This document shows positions 1 through 7,643 of a DNA stretch of 19,330 nucleotides, piece by piece. The stretch is from contig CBDDBH010000011.1 in NCBI GenBank assembly GCA_965225625.1, forward strand, positions 1-19,330. Reading direction: 5' to 3'. Origin of the DNA: CBDDBH01 sp965225625 (GTDB lineage: Bacteria; Pseudomonadota; Gammaproteobacteria; JADZEE01). Position numbers and translations under genes: made by a program. Within the stretch, counting starts at the first letter, position 1. Every line of letters starts with the position of its first letter. The notes below the pieces were generated by a model that was given only the letters and a program-made list of their open reading frames with translations, ran no database searches and was not told the origin of the DNA.

Positions 1-1
1 C

Positions 2-97
2 GCGCTCGAGGGCACGTATTACCTACCTTCGGGCACGCAGCCCATGCAAGTCCTTGTACCCGCGCGTCTGCCCAGCAGTCCAACAGGAGTAATCTAA
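2..97 (+). CDS. C-terminal end of an unidentified upstream gene (partial)
   Basis: An open frame enters from the left edge and ends at a TAA at 95-97, giving 31 residues ending in LPSSPTGVI. The stop shares its last A with the ATG at 97, so the junction is TAATG, the sort of overlap seen in translationally coupled operons. This is the only argument that the frame is real, because it is too short to recognise. It would be the upstream partner of the NmrA-MBL gene. Function unknown. Confidence 0.4.
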   Translation, partial: ALEGTYYLPSGTQPMQVLVPARLPSSPTGVI

Positions 98-1919
98 TGC
101 AACGTCACATGTGGTTATTGATCTGTCTGTTTAGCATACCGGTGGGCGCGGATAACACCACCGGCAAGTCGACGAACACACACGCCGCAACGCGTACTGT
201 TTGGTTGCCGGCGCTACGGGCCGCCAGGGCGGCGCCGTGGCACGTGCGCTGTTGCAACGTGGCTATAAGGTGCGCGGTTTGACGCGTAACCCTGATAGCG
301 ACCGCGCTAAGGCGTTGACGGAACTAGGCATTAAGGTCGTGAAAGGGGATTTCGAACGATCGCAGGTCACTGGATCGAGCAATGGCCGGTGTCTACGGTG
401 CCTATGCGGTACAAAACTTCTGGGAACACGGCTATGAAGCTGAAATCCGTCAGGGCAGGAATTATGCGGATGCGGCGAAACGTGCCGGGGTGAAGCATTT
501 TGTGTTCAGTTCAGTCGGCGGCGCCGATCTCGATACTAAGATCCCGCACTTTGAAAGTAAGTTCAAAATCGAGCAGCACATTCGCAAGATCGGTCTGCCA
601 TACACCATCCTGCGGCCGGTATCGTTCATGGAGAGCTCGGAGTATTCGCGTGTAGCCATCATTGCGGGCACCATGCGCGAACCGTTATCGCCGGACACGC
701 GCATGCAGGAGATCTCGGTTAGCGACATCGGTCGGTTTGCCGCCGAGGCTTTCGACAATCCGGCGCAATGGTTGGGTCGCGCTGTCGAAATCGCCGGAGC
801 GCAGTACACGATGGAGGAATCGGCTGCGATATTCAGCCGCGTGATCGGCCGGCCGGTTAAATACGAGCAAGTACCCTGGGCGCAGTACGAAAAAGAAAAC
901 GGTCCGGAGATGACGGTCATGATGCGCTGGTTTGAAGACGTCGGTTATAACGCGGATATCGCCGCGCTGCAGGCGAGTTATCCCGGCCTCATTTCACTCG
1001 AGCAGTATCTTCGCGATGCTGGCTGGACAAATGCGGGTCAACCCGACGCCAGCCGCGGTCCAGAGGTGCCCGTCGACAAGGGCTACCTGGTCGAGGAAAT
1101 CAAGGACGGCGTTTATTGGCTGACCGATGGCCATTACCAAATGATGTTTGTGATTACGAAAAAAGGCGTCATCGTCGTTGACGCGCCACGCAGCCTCGCC
1201 GACAAGATCGTAATCGCGATGGCGGAGTGACCGATAAGCCGGTGACTCATCTGATTTATAGTCATTTCCATGCCGATCACATCGGCGCGGCGCACGTGTT
1301 CGGTGACGATGTCGAGATCGTTGCGCAGCGCGAGACGTTGCGCATGTTGGTCGAAGCGGCCGATCCGAAAAGACCTTTGCCGACGGTTACCTTCGACGAC
1401 GAATTCAAGCTCAGCTTCGGCGGGGGAAAAACTGGAATTGAGTTATACCGGACCCAATCACGAATCCGGCAACATCATCATTTATGCACCGAAGCAAAAA
1501 GTCCTCATGATGGTCGATGTTGTGTGGCCGGGATGGGTTTCCGTTCCAGCAATTTGGTCTTGCCGATCACGTTCCGGGCGTGATGCGCGCCATGGATGAT
1601 TACTGGCATACGATTTTGAAACCTTTGTAGGTGGTCATGCAACCGGTTGGGAACACGCGCCGATGTCGAAGCGCAAAAACAATATACGCTAGACATCCAG
1701 CAGGCCGCGAAGGAGGCTTATGACGAAGTCGACTTCGGCACACTGGTCGCCGATATTGGTTGGCAGCGTCGCTGGCAGATGTTTGGTACTTATTACGACT
1801 TGCTTGCTGAGAAATGCAGCGACAAGGTTGTTGCAAAGTGGCAGGGACGTCTGGGCGGTGTCGAGAGTTTTAGCGAGCCTAACTGCAAGAAAATGGCATT
1901 CAGTTTGTGGTTGGATTGA
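97..1919 (+). pseudogene. Exported NmrA-type Rossmann / metallo-beta-lactamase fusion, broken by several single-base indels
   Basis: An ATG at 97 opens a signal-peptide-like start (MQRHMWLLICLFSIPVGAD). It is followed, one frame over, by an NmrA/NAD(P)-binding Rossmann domain (LVAGATGRQGG near 201) with the family segments VQNFWEHGYEAE and FVFSSVGGAD. A continuous frame (382-1230) then runs from the Rossmann domain into the start of an MBL domain, so this is one fused gene. MBL metal motifs are present: SHFHADH near 1261, NHESGN near 1455, MMVDVV near 1508 and GGHA near 1630. Frame is lost and regained near 200 (one T short), 365 (one extra), 1227 (one G short), 1428 (one extra), 1533 (one T extra), 1600 (one short) and 1643 (one C short). 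Restoring these gives about 607 residues with no internal stop. Lesions that are only indels, mostly in short homopolymers, fit either recent decay or uncorrected read errors. NmrA proteins bind NAD(P) and are normally cytoplasmic, so an exported version is odd. Confidence 0.75.
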
Positions 1920-1925
1920 GCTTTT

Positions 1926-1937
1926 CGGGTTAACCCG
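1926..1937. repeat. 12-bp perfect palindrome CGGGTTAACCCG
   Basis: This palindrome lies 7 bp after the stop of the broken NmrA-MBL gene, in the 238-bp gap before the DUF805 gene. It could be an operator-like site or the core of a weak terminator, but no T-run follows it. The rest of the gap (1938-2157) shows no gene or site I can support beyond the ribosome-binding site of the next gene. Confidence 0.25.
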
Positions 1938-2157
1938 GGGCCGCTGCGTACTTTTTGTCCCATTTCACGCCGCTCAGGACATTCGCACAATGCGGCCGCG
2001 CGGCTTATCATTACCAGCACGCAATCCGTCTCGCCTAAACTGCGTGAATGTCGCGCGCTTGTGCAGGACGGGTCCAACGTTAGGATAGCGTTCAGCGGCC
2101 GCATCACCCTGGTAGCCGCGTGAGAGAACTAACAGGGGCAAAAGCAAGGGGAAAGCT

Positions 2158-2505
2158 ATGAACTGGTACCTGGATGTGTTGAAAAAATACGCGGTGTTTG
2201 ACGGCAGAGCCCGTAGGAAAGAATATTGGATGTTCGCTCTTTTCAACGTGATCGTAGTGGTGCTTCTTGGTGTCATCGAGGGAGTTGTGGGCACCGCAGG
2301 CATTCTCGTGACGATTTACAGCTTGGGTGTGCTGGTTCCAAGTGTGGGCGTGGCGATCAGAAGGCTACATGATACCGACCGTTCGGGTTGGTGGCTCCTA
2401 ATTGGTTTGGTTCCAGTAATCGGTGGATTAGTGCTTCTTTACTTTTTGGTTCTGGACAGCAATTCCGCCGAGAATCAATTCGGGGCGAACCCAAAAGCGG
2501 CCTAA
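2158..2505 (+). CDS. DUF805 family inner-membrane protein
   Basis: The 115-residue protein has the DUF805 hallmarks: an N-terminal aromatic stretch (MNWYLDVLKKYAVFDGRARRKEYW), then about three hydrophobic segments at roughly residues 23-44, 46-66 and 78-100, with RRLHDTDRSGWW between the second and third. The FDGRARRKEYW and RLHDTDRSGWW motifs are diagnostic of the family (E. coli YhaH/YhaI type). The biochemical role of DUF805 proteins is not established. The ATG is preceded by an A/G-rich ribosome-binding site (AAGGGGAAA, 2147-2155). It stands alone, with a hairpin region after it, and is probably its own transcription unit. Confidence 0.88.
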   Translation: MNWYLDVLKKYAVFDGRARRKEYWMFALFNVIVVVLLGVIEGVVGTAGILVTIYSLGVLVPSVGVAIRRLHDTDRSGWWLLIGLVPVIGGLVLLYFLVLDSNSAENQFGANPKAA

Positions 2506-2521
2506 TAAAGCGCTGCAACGG

Positions 2522-2582
2522 CAGCGGGTTTTGCCGCTGTGCTTTGAGTTAAGTGGCCGCCGAGCTTTGTTGCTCGGCGGCC
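2522..2582 (+). terminator. Two successive hairpins after the DUF805 gene
   Basis: The first hairpin pairs CAGCGG (2522-2527) with CCGCTG (2534-2539). The second is a perfect 11-bp stem, GGCCGCCGAGC (2555-2565) with its complement at 2572-2582, around a TTTGTT loop. Neither is followed by a clear T-tract, so intrinsic termination is likely but not certain. The second could equally be a REP-like or mRNA-protecting stem. Confidence 0.5.
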
Positions 2583-2695
2583 CACGAGACGCAAGTGCTC
2601 GTCCGTGTGTCTCAGCTTCGCGCTCCGTCGCTATTGTCTACGTTCATTTTGAACGCCTGTAGCGGCGACCTTCAGTAAGCCGGGGACACGATCAC

Positions 2696-3055
2696 ATGAA
2701 GTATCTGTTGTTAATATTTCTCGCAACGATTATCAATTTTGCGTGGGCGCAAGAAGGCGTTGATATCGCCGATCCCGTCCAAGTCTCAGAATTAAGCAAG
2801 TTGCAGGGCGAGATAGAATCGATTTCCACGGCCATTATGGAGTGCATTACGGCAGGCGAAGACCACGTCGCCTGTCTGTGCACACACAAAGAGGAAATCG
2901 TTCAATTTAATTCCAGCGTAAAAAATCTGTTTGCAAATCATCCTGATTTTGAAAATCACGATCTCGTGAATTTCACGACGCCCGACGGGGTTTCGGTCGC
3001 GCAAAGTCTTAAGGGTATTTTAGAGCAAGCGAGTATTGAGCCGGTGTGTCCGTAA
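2696..3055 (+). CDS. Small secreted protein of unknown function with four cysteines
   Basis: The 119-residue product starts with a clear Sec signal peptide (MKYLLLIFLATIINFAWA, likely cut before Gln19). The mature part is mostly polar and probably helical, with Cys at about residues 50, 60, 62 and 118, including a CLC pair. Four cysteines in an exported protein suggest two disulfides. I do not recognise the family. The start codon and signal peptide agree, although the upstream GGGGAC is only a modest ribosome-binding site. The gene ends 22 bp before the glutathione S-transferase start, so the two may be co-transcribed. Base composition looks more A/T-rich than its neighbours. Confidence 0.72.
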   Translation: MKYLLLIFLATIINFAWAQEGVDIADPVQVSELSKLQGEIESISTAIMECITAGEDHVACLCTHKEEIVQFNSSVKNLFANHPDFENHDLVNFTTPDGVSVAQSLKGILEQASIEPVCP

Positions 3056-3077
3056 GACAAAGACCGGAGATTTTCCG

Positions 3078-3893
3078 ATGACTATCCAGATCTATGAACA
3101 TCCCGAATCTGTCTGCTGCCAGAAAGTGGGAGTGGCGCTAATTGAGAAAGGTGTGGAATGCGAAAAAGTGCACATCGAATTCGCTCGCGGCGAGCAGTTC
3201 TCGCCTAAATTTTTGCGTTTGAACTCTAAAGCCGTGGTGCCGGTGCTGGTTCATGATGGACGCGTGCTGACGGAGTCGACGGTTATTAACGAGTATCTCG
3301 ATGAGGCGTTTGACGGTCCAAGTCTGATGCCGGGCGATGCCTACGGGCGGGCGCGCAAGCGCTACTGGTCTCGGCAGGTCGATCATTTGCACATGCCGCA
3401 TATCGCCGCGATTAGTTTTTCCATTGCGTTTCGGCACGCGCTGCTTGGAGCCATCGACACACCTGAGAAGCAGGACGCGCATCTTGCCAGGGTTCGCGAT
3501 CCAATCAGCCAGGCCATGCAGCGCGAAGCGCTCGAAATGGGGCTTGAGTCACCTATGTTTCACCAGGCCGTTGTTGAATTCGATCGCTTGCTCGGTGACA
3601 TGGAGCATACCCTCAGTGAAACGCCATGGTTGGCTGGAGATGCATTTTCGTTGGCCGACATCGATGTGTCGCCTTACATCTGGCGGTTGCACACGCTGCA
3701 ACTCGACGGTATGTGGGCCGATCGGCCGGGTGTTCAGGATTGGAGCGCACGCATGTGGTCGCGGAGCAGCTGGAAACAAGGAGTCATTGAGCGCCACGTC
3801 GACAACTGGCTCGACGCAATGCAGACCCATGGCGCTGAGGCCTGGCCTCGGGTCGAAGCGATCATCGCTGCGGCTAGACCGCATATCTCATGA
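3078..3893 (+). CDS. Glutathione S-transferase, LigF/beta-etherase-like
   Basis: The 271-residue protein has an N-terminal thioredoxin-fold GST domain (residues 1-80) with the cis-Pro motif VVPVL around residue 55 and the glutathione-contacting ESTVI at about 66-70. A helical C-terminal domain with FSLADI near residue 195 follows. The run LTESTVINEYLDEAF closely resembles LigF-type beta-aryl-etherases and related bacterial GSTs of aromatic and lignin catabolism. That is a family-level resemblance; the substrate is inferred. The ATG at 3078 is chosen over an in-frame GTG at 3036 because GGAGA (3066-3070) sits 7 bp before it and the added residues do not look like GST. It lies just upstream of an aminotransferase on the same strand and faces a ring-hydroxylating dioxygenase cluster, which supports an aromatic-catabolism role. 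Confidence 0.85.
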   Translation: MTIQIYEHPESVCCQKVGVALIEKGVECEKVHIEFARGEQFSPKFLRLNSKAVVPVLVHDGRVLTESTVINEYLDEAFDGPSLMPGDAYGRARKRYWSRQVDHLHMPHIAAISFSIAFRHALLGAIDTPEKQDAHLARVRDPISQAMQREALEMGLESPMFHQAVVEFDRLLGDMEHTLSETPWLAGDAFSLADIDVSPYIWRLHTLQLDGMWADRPGVQDWSARMWSRSSWKQGVIERHVDNWLDAMQTHGAEAWPRVEAIIAAARPHIS

Positions 3894-3931
3894 CGGCACC
3901 GCTACATCCCTTAGCCCGTTGAGGGTTGCCG

Positions 3932-5146
3932 GTGAAACGACGAGACTTTCTACTAACGACTGGTGTGGCGGCTGGTCTGAGTGCCACGGCAACCGGCGCT
4001 ACCGCTGAACAGCGACCCGTTGGCGACGCCGATCCGCTCGGCGTGCGTGCGGATTTTCCTATTACCCGCGAGCTTGCATTTCTCAATACGGCCTATACCG
4101 GCGCAGTACCCGTAGAGGTTGCCGAAGCTGGAGTTGCGTTCGCCCGCGACAAGGCCTATCGGACAACCAGCCTGCCCGAGATGATGGAGGGAGTCGAACG
4201 GGCGCGCCTCAAGTTCGCGCGCATGCTGCGGGTGACAGCGGACGAGATCGGTTTCCTGTTCGCGACCAGCGAAGGCGAAAACATCATTGCGCACGCGCTG
4301 AAATTTAAGGCCGGCGATAACGTCGTGATCGATGAACTGCACTACACCACGACCTATGTACTGTATCGACACCTGGAGAAAACCGCGGGTCTTGAATTGC
4401 GTATAGTGCCGACCCGTGAGGGTGCTGCACGGGCCGAGGATTTCGAGCGCCTCACCGACGACAACACGCGATTAATCTCGGTTTCCTGGGTTTCGTCCGG
4501 AACCGGTTACCGGCACAACATTAAGACGCTTGCCGACATTGCCCACGCTCATGGTGCATACATTTATGTGGATGCGGTACAGGCGGTCGGTATGTTTCCC
4601 ATGGATGTGCGCGCGGAAGGCGTCGACTTCCTGACCAGCGGCAGCTACAAGTGGCTGCATGCCAGCTACAACGCGGCGGGGTTCTATGTGCGGCGCGAAC
4701 TGCTCGAGCGGATCCCGGCGGACCGCATGGGTTATCTGCATGTGAAGAAGTTGCCCGACTTCCGCTACGAGCACGATGCGAGCGCGCGCAAATTCGAATT
4801 TGCCGCTCCTGCGTTCAGCGGATTGTTGCAGCTGGAGCGGGCAATCGACTATCTGACGAATGTTGGCTTCGCGCGAATCGAGGCCCACGTCGTGCCGCTC
4901 GCGAATTATCTGAATGCAGAACTGAGGGCGTTAGGGTTTGATGTACTCACGCCGCCGGGCAACGCTTCCGGCATCGTGGCGATTGCGCACGGACCCGATC
5001 CGGATGAGTTACAGCGCCGGCTCGATGCCGCCAGGGTCGAGGTCACGAATCGTCGGGAGAAGCGTCATGTGCGGATCAGCGTCGCCCTGTTCAACAACAA
5101 GGCGGAGGTGGATCGCTTACTCGAGGTGATGCGCGCTTTCGCATGA
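3932..5146 (+). CDS. Class V aminotransferase-fold PLP enzyme with Tat signal
   Basis: The 404-residue product begins MKRRDFLLTTGVAAG, a twin-arginine signal with an Ala-rich hydrophobic stretch ending near residue 25. The remainder is a fold-type I, class V PLP enzyme (cysteine desulfurase / isopenicillin N epimerase superfamily). Visible features are the phosphate-binding ATSEGEN near 111-117, the cofactor Asp in YVDAVQ (about D214), and the Schiff-base Lys in TSGSYKW (about K240). No cysteine-desulfurase active-site Cys loop is evident, so an epimerase, lyase or aminotransferase role is likelier. The GTG at 3932 is preferred over the TTG at 3926: GAGGG lies 6 bp ahead and the Tat motif then sits at the extreme N-terminus. 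It begins 38 bp after the GST gene and converges on the dioxygenase beta gene 32 bp away. Confidence 0.83.
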   Translation: MKRRDFLLTTGVAAGLSATATGATAEQRPVGDADPLGVRADFPITRELAFLNTAYTGAVPVEVAEAGVAFARDKAYRTTSLPEMMEGVERARLKFARMLRVTADEIGFLFATSEGENIIAHALKFKAGDNVVIDELHYTTTYVLYRHLEKTAGLELRIVPTREGAARAEDFERLTDDNTRLISVSWVSSGTGYRHNIKTLADIAHAHGAYIYVDAVQAVGMFPMDVRAEGVDFLTSGSYKWLHASYNAAGFYVRRELLERIPADRMGYLHVKKLPDFRYEHDASARKFEFAAPAFSGLLQLERAIDYLTNVGFARIEAHVVPLANYLNAELRALGFDVLTPPGNASGIVAIAHGPDPDELQRRLDAARVEVTNRREKRHVRISVALFNNKAEVDRLLEVMRAFA

Positions 5147-5178
5147 TCCCGATGTAGGCGGGGACACAAAAACGGCAT

Positions 5179-5691
5179 TTAGAACGGGATATGGATGGTC
5201 TCCAGGGATCCTTCGCAATCCACGAGTAACACTTTTTTGCGTTTGATACGAAATTCGTCGTTTACAAGTACGAGGTCGTAAGTGAAAGTCCCGGCCCAGT
5301 CGATGCGTAGATCATCTCTAAACTCGCGCATCTGAAACTGTGCCGTGGCGACACAATCACCGCTGGAGTCCTCGTAACTGTCGAGCATGACGTTGGAGAC
5401 AAGATGTGAGGTTCGCGATGGTGGGTTCTGGCTGTGCGCACGGGAGTGGCCATAACGGCGGCAGCGTAGTTGCAGGATCGCTTTGCTTTCGTACATCACT
5501 GATAAGTGCTGCCAGGGATCTGATTGAGCAGGCGCCAACGGCACCCAATAGTCAGCTTCGTCGGTAAACAGCGCTAACCAGTCGTCCCAGCGTTTCTCGT
5601 CGATGCAGCGGACCTCCTGAAACATGAACTGCTCCAGGTGGCGCAGCTCCGGTTTCGGCTGTGGCGCTGCGACGGATGCGGCTGTAGTCAT
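5179..5691 (-). CDS. Aromatic ring-hydroxylating dioxygenase, beta subunit
   Basis: The 170-residue protein is an NTF2-like/SnoaL-fold small subunit of a Rieske non-haem iron oxygenase. Family features include the N-terminal helix with RCIDEKRWDDWLALFTDEADYWVP (residues about 28-51), the mid-protein SRTSHLVSNV, and a C-terminal strand ending KVLLVDCEGSL. The beta subunit is structural, forming an alpha3beta3 hexamer with the catalytic alpha subunit. The ATG at 5691 overlaps the alpha stop as ATGA, giving translational coupling; the frame extends 11 codons further upstream but those residues lie inside the alpha gene and are unlikely. Last gene of the minus-strand cluster. Confidence 0.9.
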   Translation of the reverse strand: MTTAASVAAPQPKPELRHLEQFMFQEVRCIDEKRWDDWLALFTDEADYWVPLAPAQSDPWQHLSVMYESKAILQLRCRRYGHSRAHSQNPPSRTSHLVSNVMLDSYEDSSGDCVATAQFQMREFRDDLRIDWAGTFTYDLVLVNDEFRIKRKKVLLVDCEGSLETIHIPF

Positions 5692-6998
5692 TGCTGTGCC
5701 CCGTTGGTCATATAGCGTTTCCACACGGCGTATTGATGTTGAAACGGAACCTCACTATCGCCGTCACACACGGTGCCGGCGCCGGTGGTCACCATCGGCC
5801 GGTTGCGGCCGCGCTCCAAACTCACCCAAGTGTCCGACGACTCTTGCAAGCCGCGTTGCATGCGTCCCATGGCCTCGTGATCATCAGCGCTCACCAGGGT
5901 ACCTGCGGAGTCGAGCAATTGGGTGTACAGAATAGAGCGTCGCAACATCTCCTCGGGCGCGCCTTTTAGTCTGAAGACCCAACTTTCGGTCAAGGTTTTA
6001 TCCGGCGCAATTGGTTTGAACACGCGTAATTTCTGCACCATGCATTTGATATGAACGTTCGGATAGATACACGTATTGTGCCGTTGCAACGACAAGATCT
6101 CCTTGACCCGCTGTGTGCCATAGGCGCTTTCCATGGCTTCCAGGTAGTCCGCCAGATCGGAAAGCTCGGAATGCAGGCTCACCTTGCCACCGTTGTAGCT
6201 ATGGCCATTTTCCAGGATGGTGGTACCCATTTTTCTGATCCACGATGGCGATTTCCAGAAACTCTGTGCCATTGCCAGAATTGGAGGTAACTTTTCGGGG
6301 TCTTCGTATTCCTTCGCCATCCGCATTGCCGTCTGCGCAATGGATGGATGTACCGCGGCCACATGGGCGCCGTCGACGATGTTCTCGGTCAGCATCTTCC
6401 AGTTGCAATGATTGACCCACCGAACCGGTTCACCGACGACCTCAAGCTCTCCGTCGGGCGCGCGGTCGGTGATATTGTCGAGGGAGATTTTGCTCTGACC
6501 CAGCCACGTTTCCAGCGCCGGGCCGTCACCCTCCAGCCGGGCGAAAACGAATCCACGGTAGTCATCGACGGCGGCCGCGCTTTGCATGTTTACGCGCGGA
6601 TCACAACGATCGAACGGCGTATCCTGGTACGCGTCTTCCAGTTGGATGGCACTGATGACGCCATCAGTCTTGAAGGTGTAACCGTGGAAAATGCAATGGA
6701 ACTCCTCGACATGGCCGCGCGGTCCGACTGCGATCGTGGCGCCACGGTGACTGCAACGGTTGCGTAACACCCGAATACTGTCGTCGCTGTGCCGAACCAT
6801 CAGCACCGGGACGCGCCCGATTTCAGTGGTTATATAGTCGCCCGGTTGTTTGACCTGGCTTGCGTGCCCCACATAGACCCAGGTGCGCGCGAATATGCGC
6901 TGCATTTCGAGCTCGAATACGTCCTGATCGGTATAGACATCTCGATGGACACGTCCGTCCTCAACGAGCGCCGCCAGCTCAGTGTCACTATATGGCAT
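5688..6998 (-). CDS. Aromatic ring-hydroxylating dioxygenase, alpha subunit (Rieske)
   Basis: The 436-residue catalytic subunit has an N-terminal Rieske [2Fe-2S] domain with C82-x-H84 (RCSHRG) and C102-x2-H105 (CIFHGY). The C-terminal catalytic domain carries the mononuclear iron triad: ENIVDGAH...H gives N206, D209, H212 and H217, and an Asp pair near 372-373 supplies the third ligand region. The family inserts both oxygen atoms into an aromatic ring to give a cis-dihydrodiol, using electrons from a ferredoxin and reductase; neither is encoded in this window. The paired beta subunit places it among two-subunit enzymes (benzoate, biphenyl or salicylate type); the exact substrate cannot be read. 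The start is supported by GGAGG 6 bp upstream. It is 84 bp after the cupin gene. Confidence 0.92.
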   Translation of the reverse strand: MPYSDTELAALVEDGRVHRDVYTDQDVFELEMQRIFARTWVYVGHASQVKQPGDYITTEIGRVPVLMVRHSDDSIRVLRNRCSHRGATIAVGPRGHVEEFHCIFHGYTFKTDGVISAIQLEDAYQDTPFDRCDPRVNMQSAAAVDDYRGFVFARLEGDGPALETWLGQSKISLDNITDRAPDGELEVVGEPVRWVNHCNWKMLTENIVDGAHVAAVHPSIAQTAMRMAKEYEDPEKLPPILAMAQSFWKSPSWIRKMGTTILENGHSYNGGKVSLHSELSDLADYLEAMESAYGTQRVKEILSLQRHNTCIYPNVHIKCMVQKLRVFKPIAPDKTLTESWVFRLKGAPEEMLRRSILYTQLLDSAGTLVSADDHEAMGRMQRGLQESSDTWVSLERGRNRPMVTTGAGTVCDGDSEVPFQHQYAVWKRYMTNGAQQ

Positions 6999-7082
6999 GA
7001 CTCACCTCCACAGTTTCATTCCCGGTTCTCCCCCCACTATAGCCAATTGTAGATCGAACAACGGCAGGGTGACGTTCAGGGT

Positions 7083-7553
7083 TTACTCATTCGTAATCGC
7101 GGGAACAGCAGCAATCACAACATCTTCCTCACTCACGACCCGAGCGGTATGACCCTGGCCGGTGGTGTCCTCAACTAACAGGATATCGCCCGGAGCGAAT
7201 CTACGCACTTCACCGTCACTCACTGTTATTTCTGAAATTCCGGATAGATGGAACAAGAATTGTTTGCGAATGGCGGTATGCCAATCACCAAAATATCCCG
7301 AAGGCGCAGAAAAAAAGGTGACAGATGAGGCCTCATAGGTCGCAGACAGTCCAAGTTTAGGTTCTGGCTGCGCGTAGCTGGCTAAAGTCATGGGGATCTC
7401 TGCGTGAGAAAAGTGGGATTGACCTTCCTCGTCAGTAACAATTCGCGTATAGCGCAAATTTGTAGGCTGCCGGGCAGCACTATCTTGTGCACCTAGCGTC
7501 GACTCTCCGATGAATAACGTGACTAGCAATAATGTTTTTATGAGGCTGTTCAT
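7083..7553 (-). CDS. Secreted cupin-domain protein
   Basis: The 156-residue product starts with a signal peptide (MNSLIKTLLLVTLFIGESTLGAQ). The mature part looks like a single cupin barrel: the core is about residues 60-150, with RKQFLFHLSGISEITVSDGEVRRFAPGDILLVEDTTGQGHTARVV, where the second cupin motif (FAPGDILLVEDTTGQGH) is clear. The first motif is atypical, and the usual metal-binding His pair is only partly present (DWH, FLFH, GHT), so a catalytic role is uncertain. It lies between the MFS transporter and the dioxygenase alpha gene on the same strand, 90 and 84 bp away, and so is probably part of the same transcription unit. A periplasmic binding or sensing function is possible but not shown. 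Confidence 0.8.
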   Translation of the reverse strand: MNSLIKTLLLVTLFIGESTLGAQDSAARQPTNLRYTRIVTDEEGQSHFSHAEIPMTLASYAQPEPKLGLSATYEASSVTFFSAPSGYFGDWHTAIRKQFLFHLSGISEITVSDGEVRRFAPGDILLVEDTTGQGHTARVVSEEDVVIAAVPAITNE

Positions 7554-7643
7554 GGATTATCACTCCTGCTTAATTTCAGCTTGTGCCCACCTGCATGCTG
7601 AGCGCGTAATGATTTAGGATGCGATGCGTCAGCGTAGTGCCGA

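Noticed and set aside
462..920. Minus-strand open frame of 152 codons opposite the NmrA domain
   Set aside because: No domain or ribosome-binding site, and the opposite strand encodes clear NmrA motifs.
3337..4008. 223-codon + frame overlapping the GST gene
   Set aside because: Arg/Ser-rich shadow in another frame of a well-supported GST.
6348..6767. 139-codon + frame inside the dioxygenase alpha gene
   Set aside because: Antisense shadow; the minus strand carries the Rieske and catalytic motifs.
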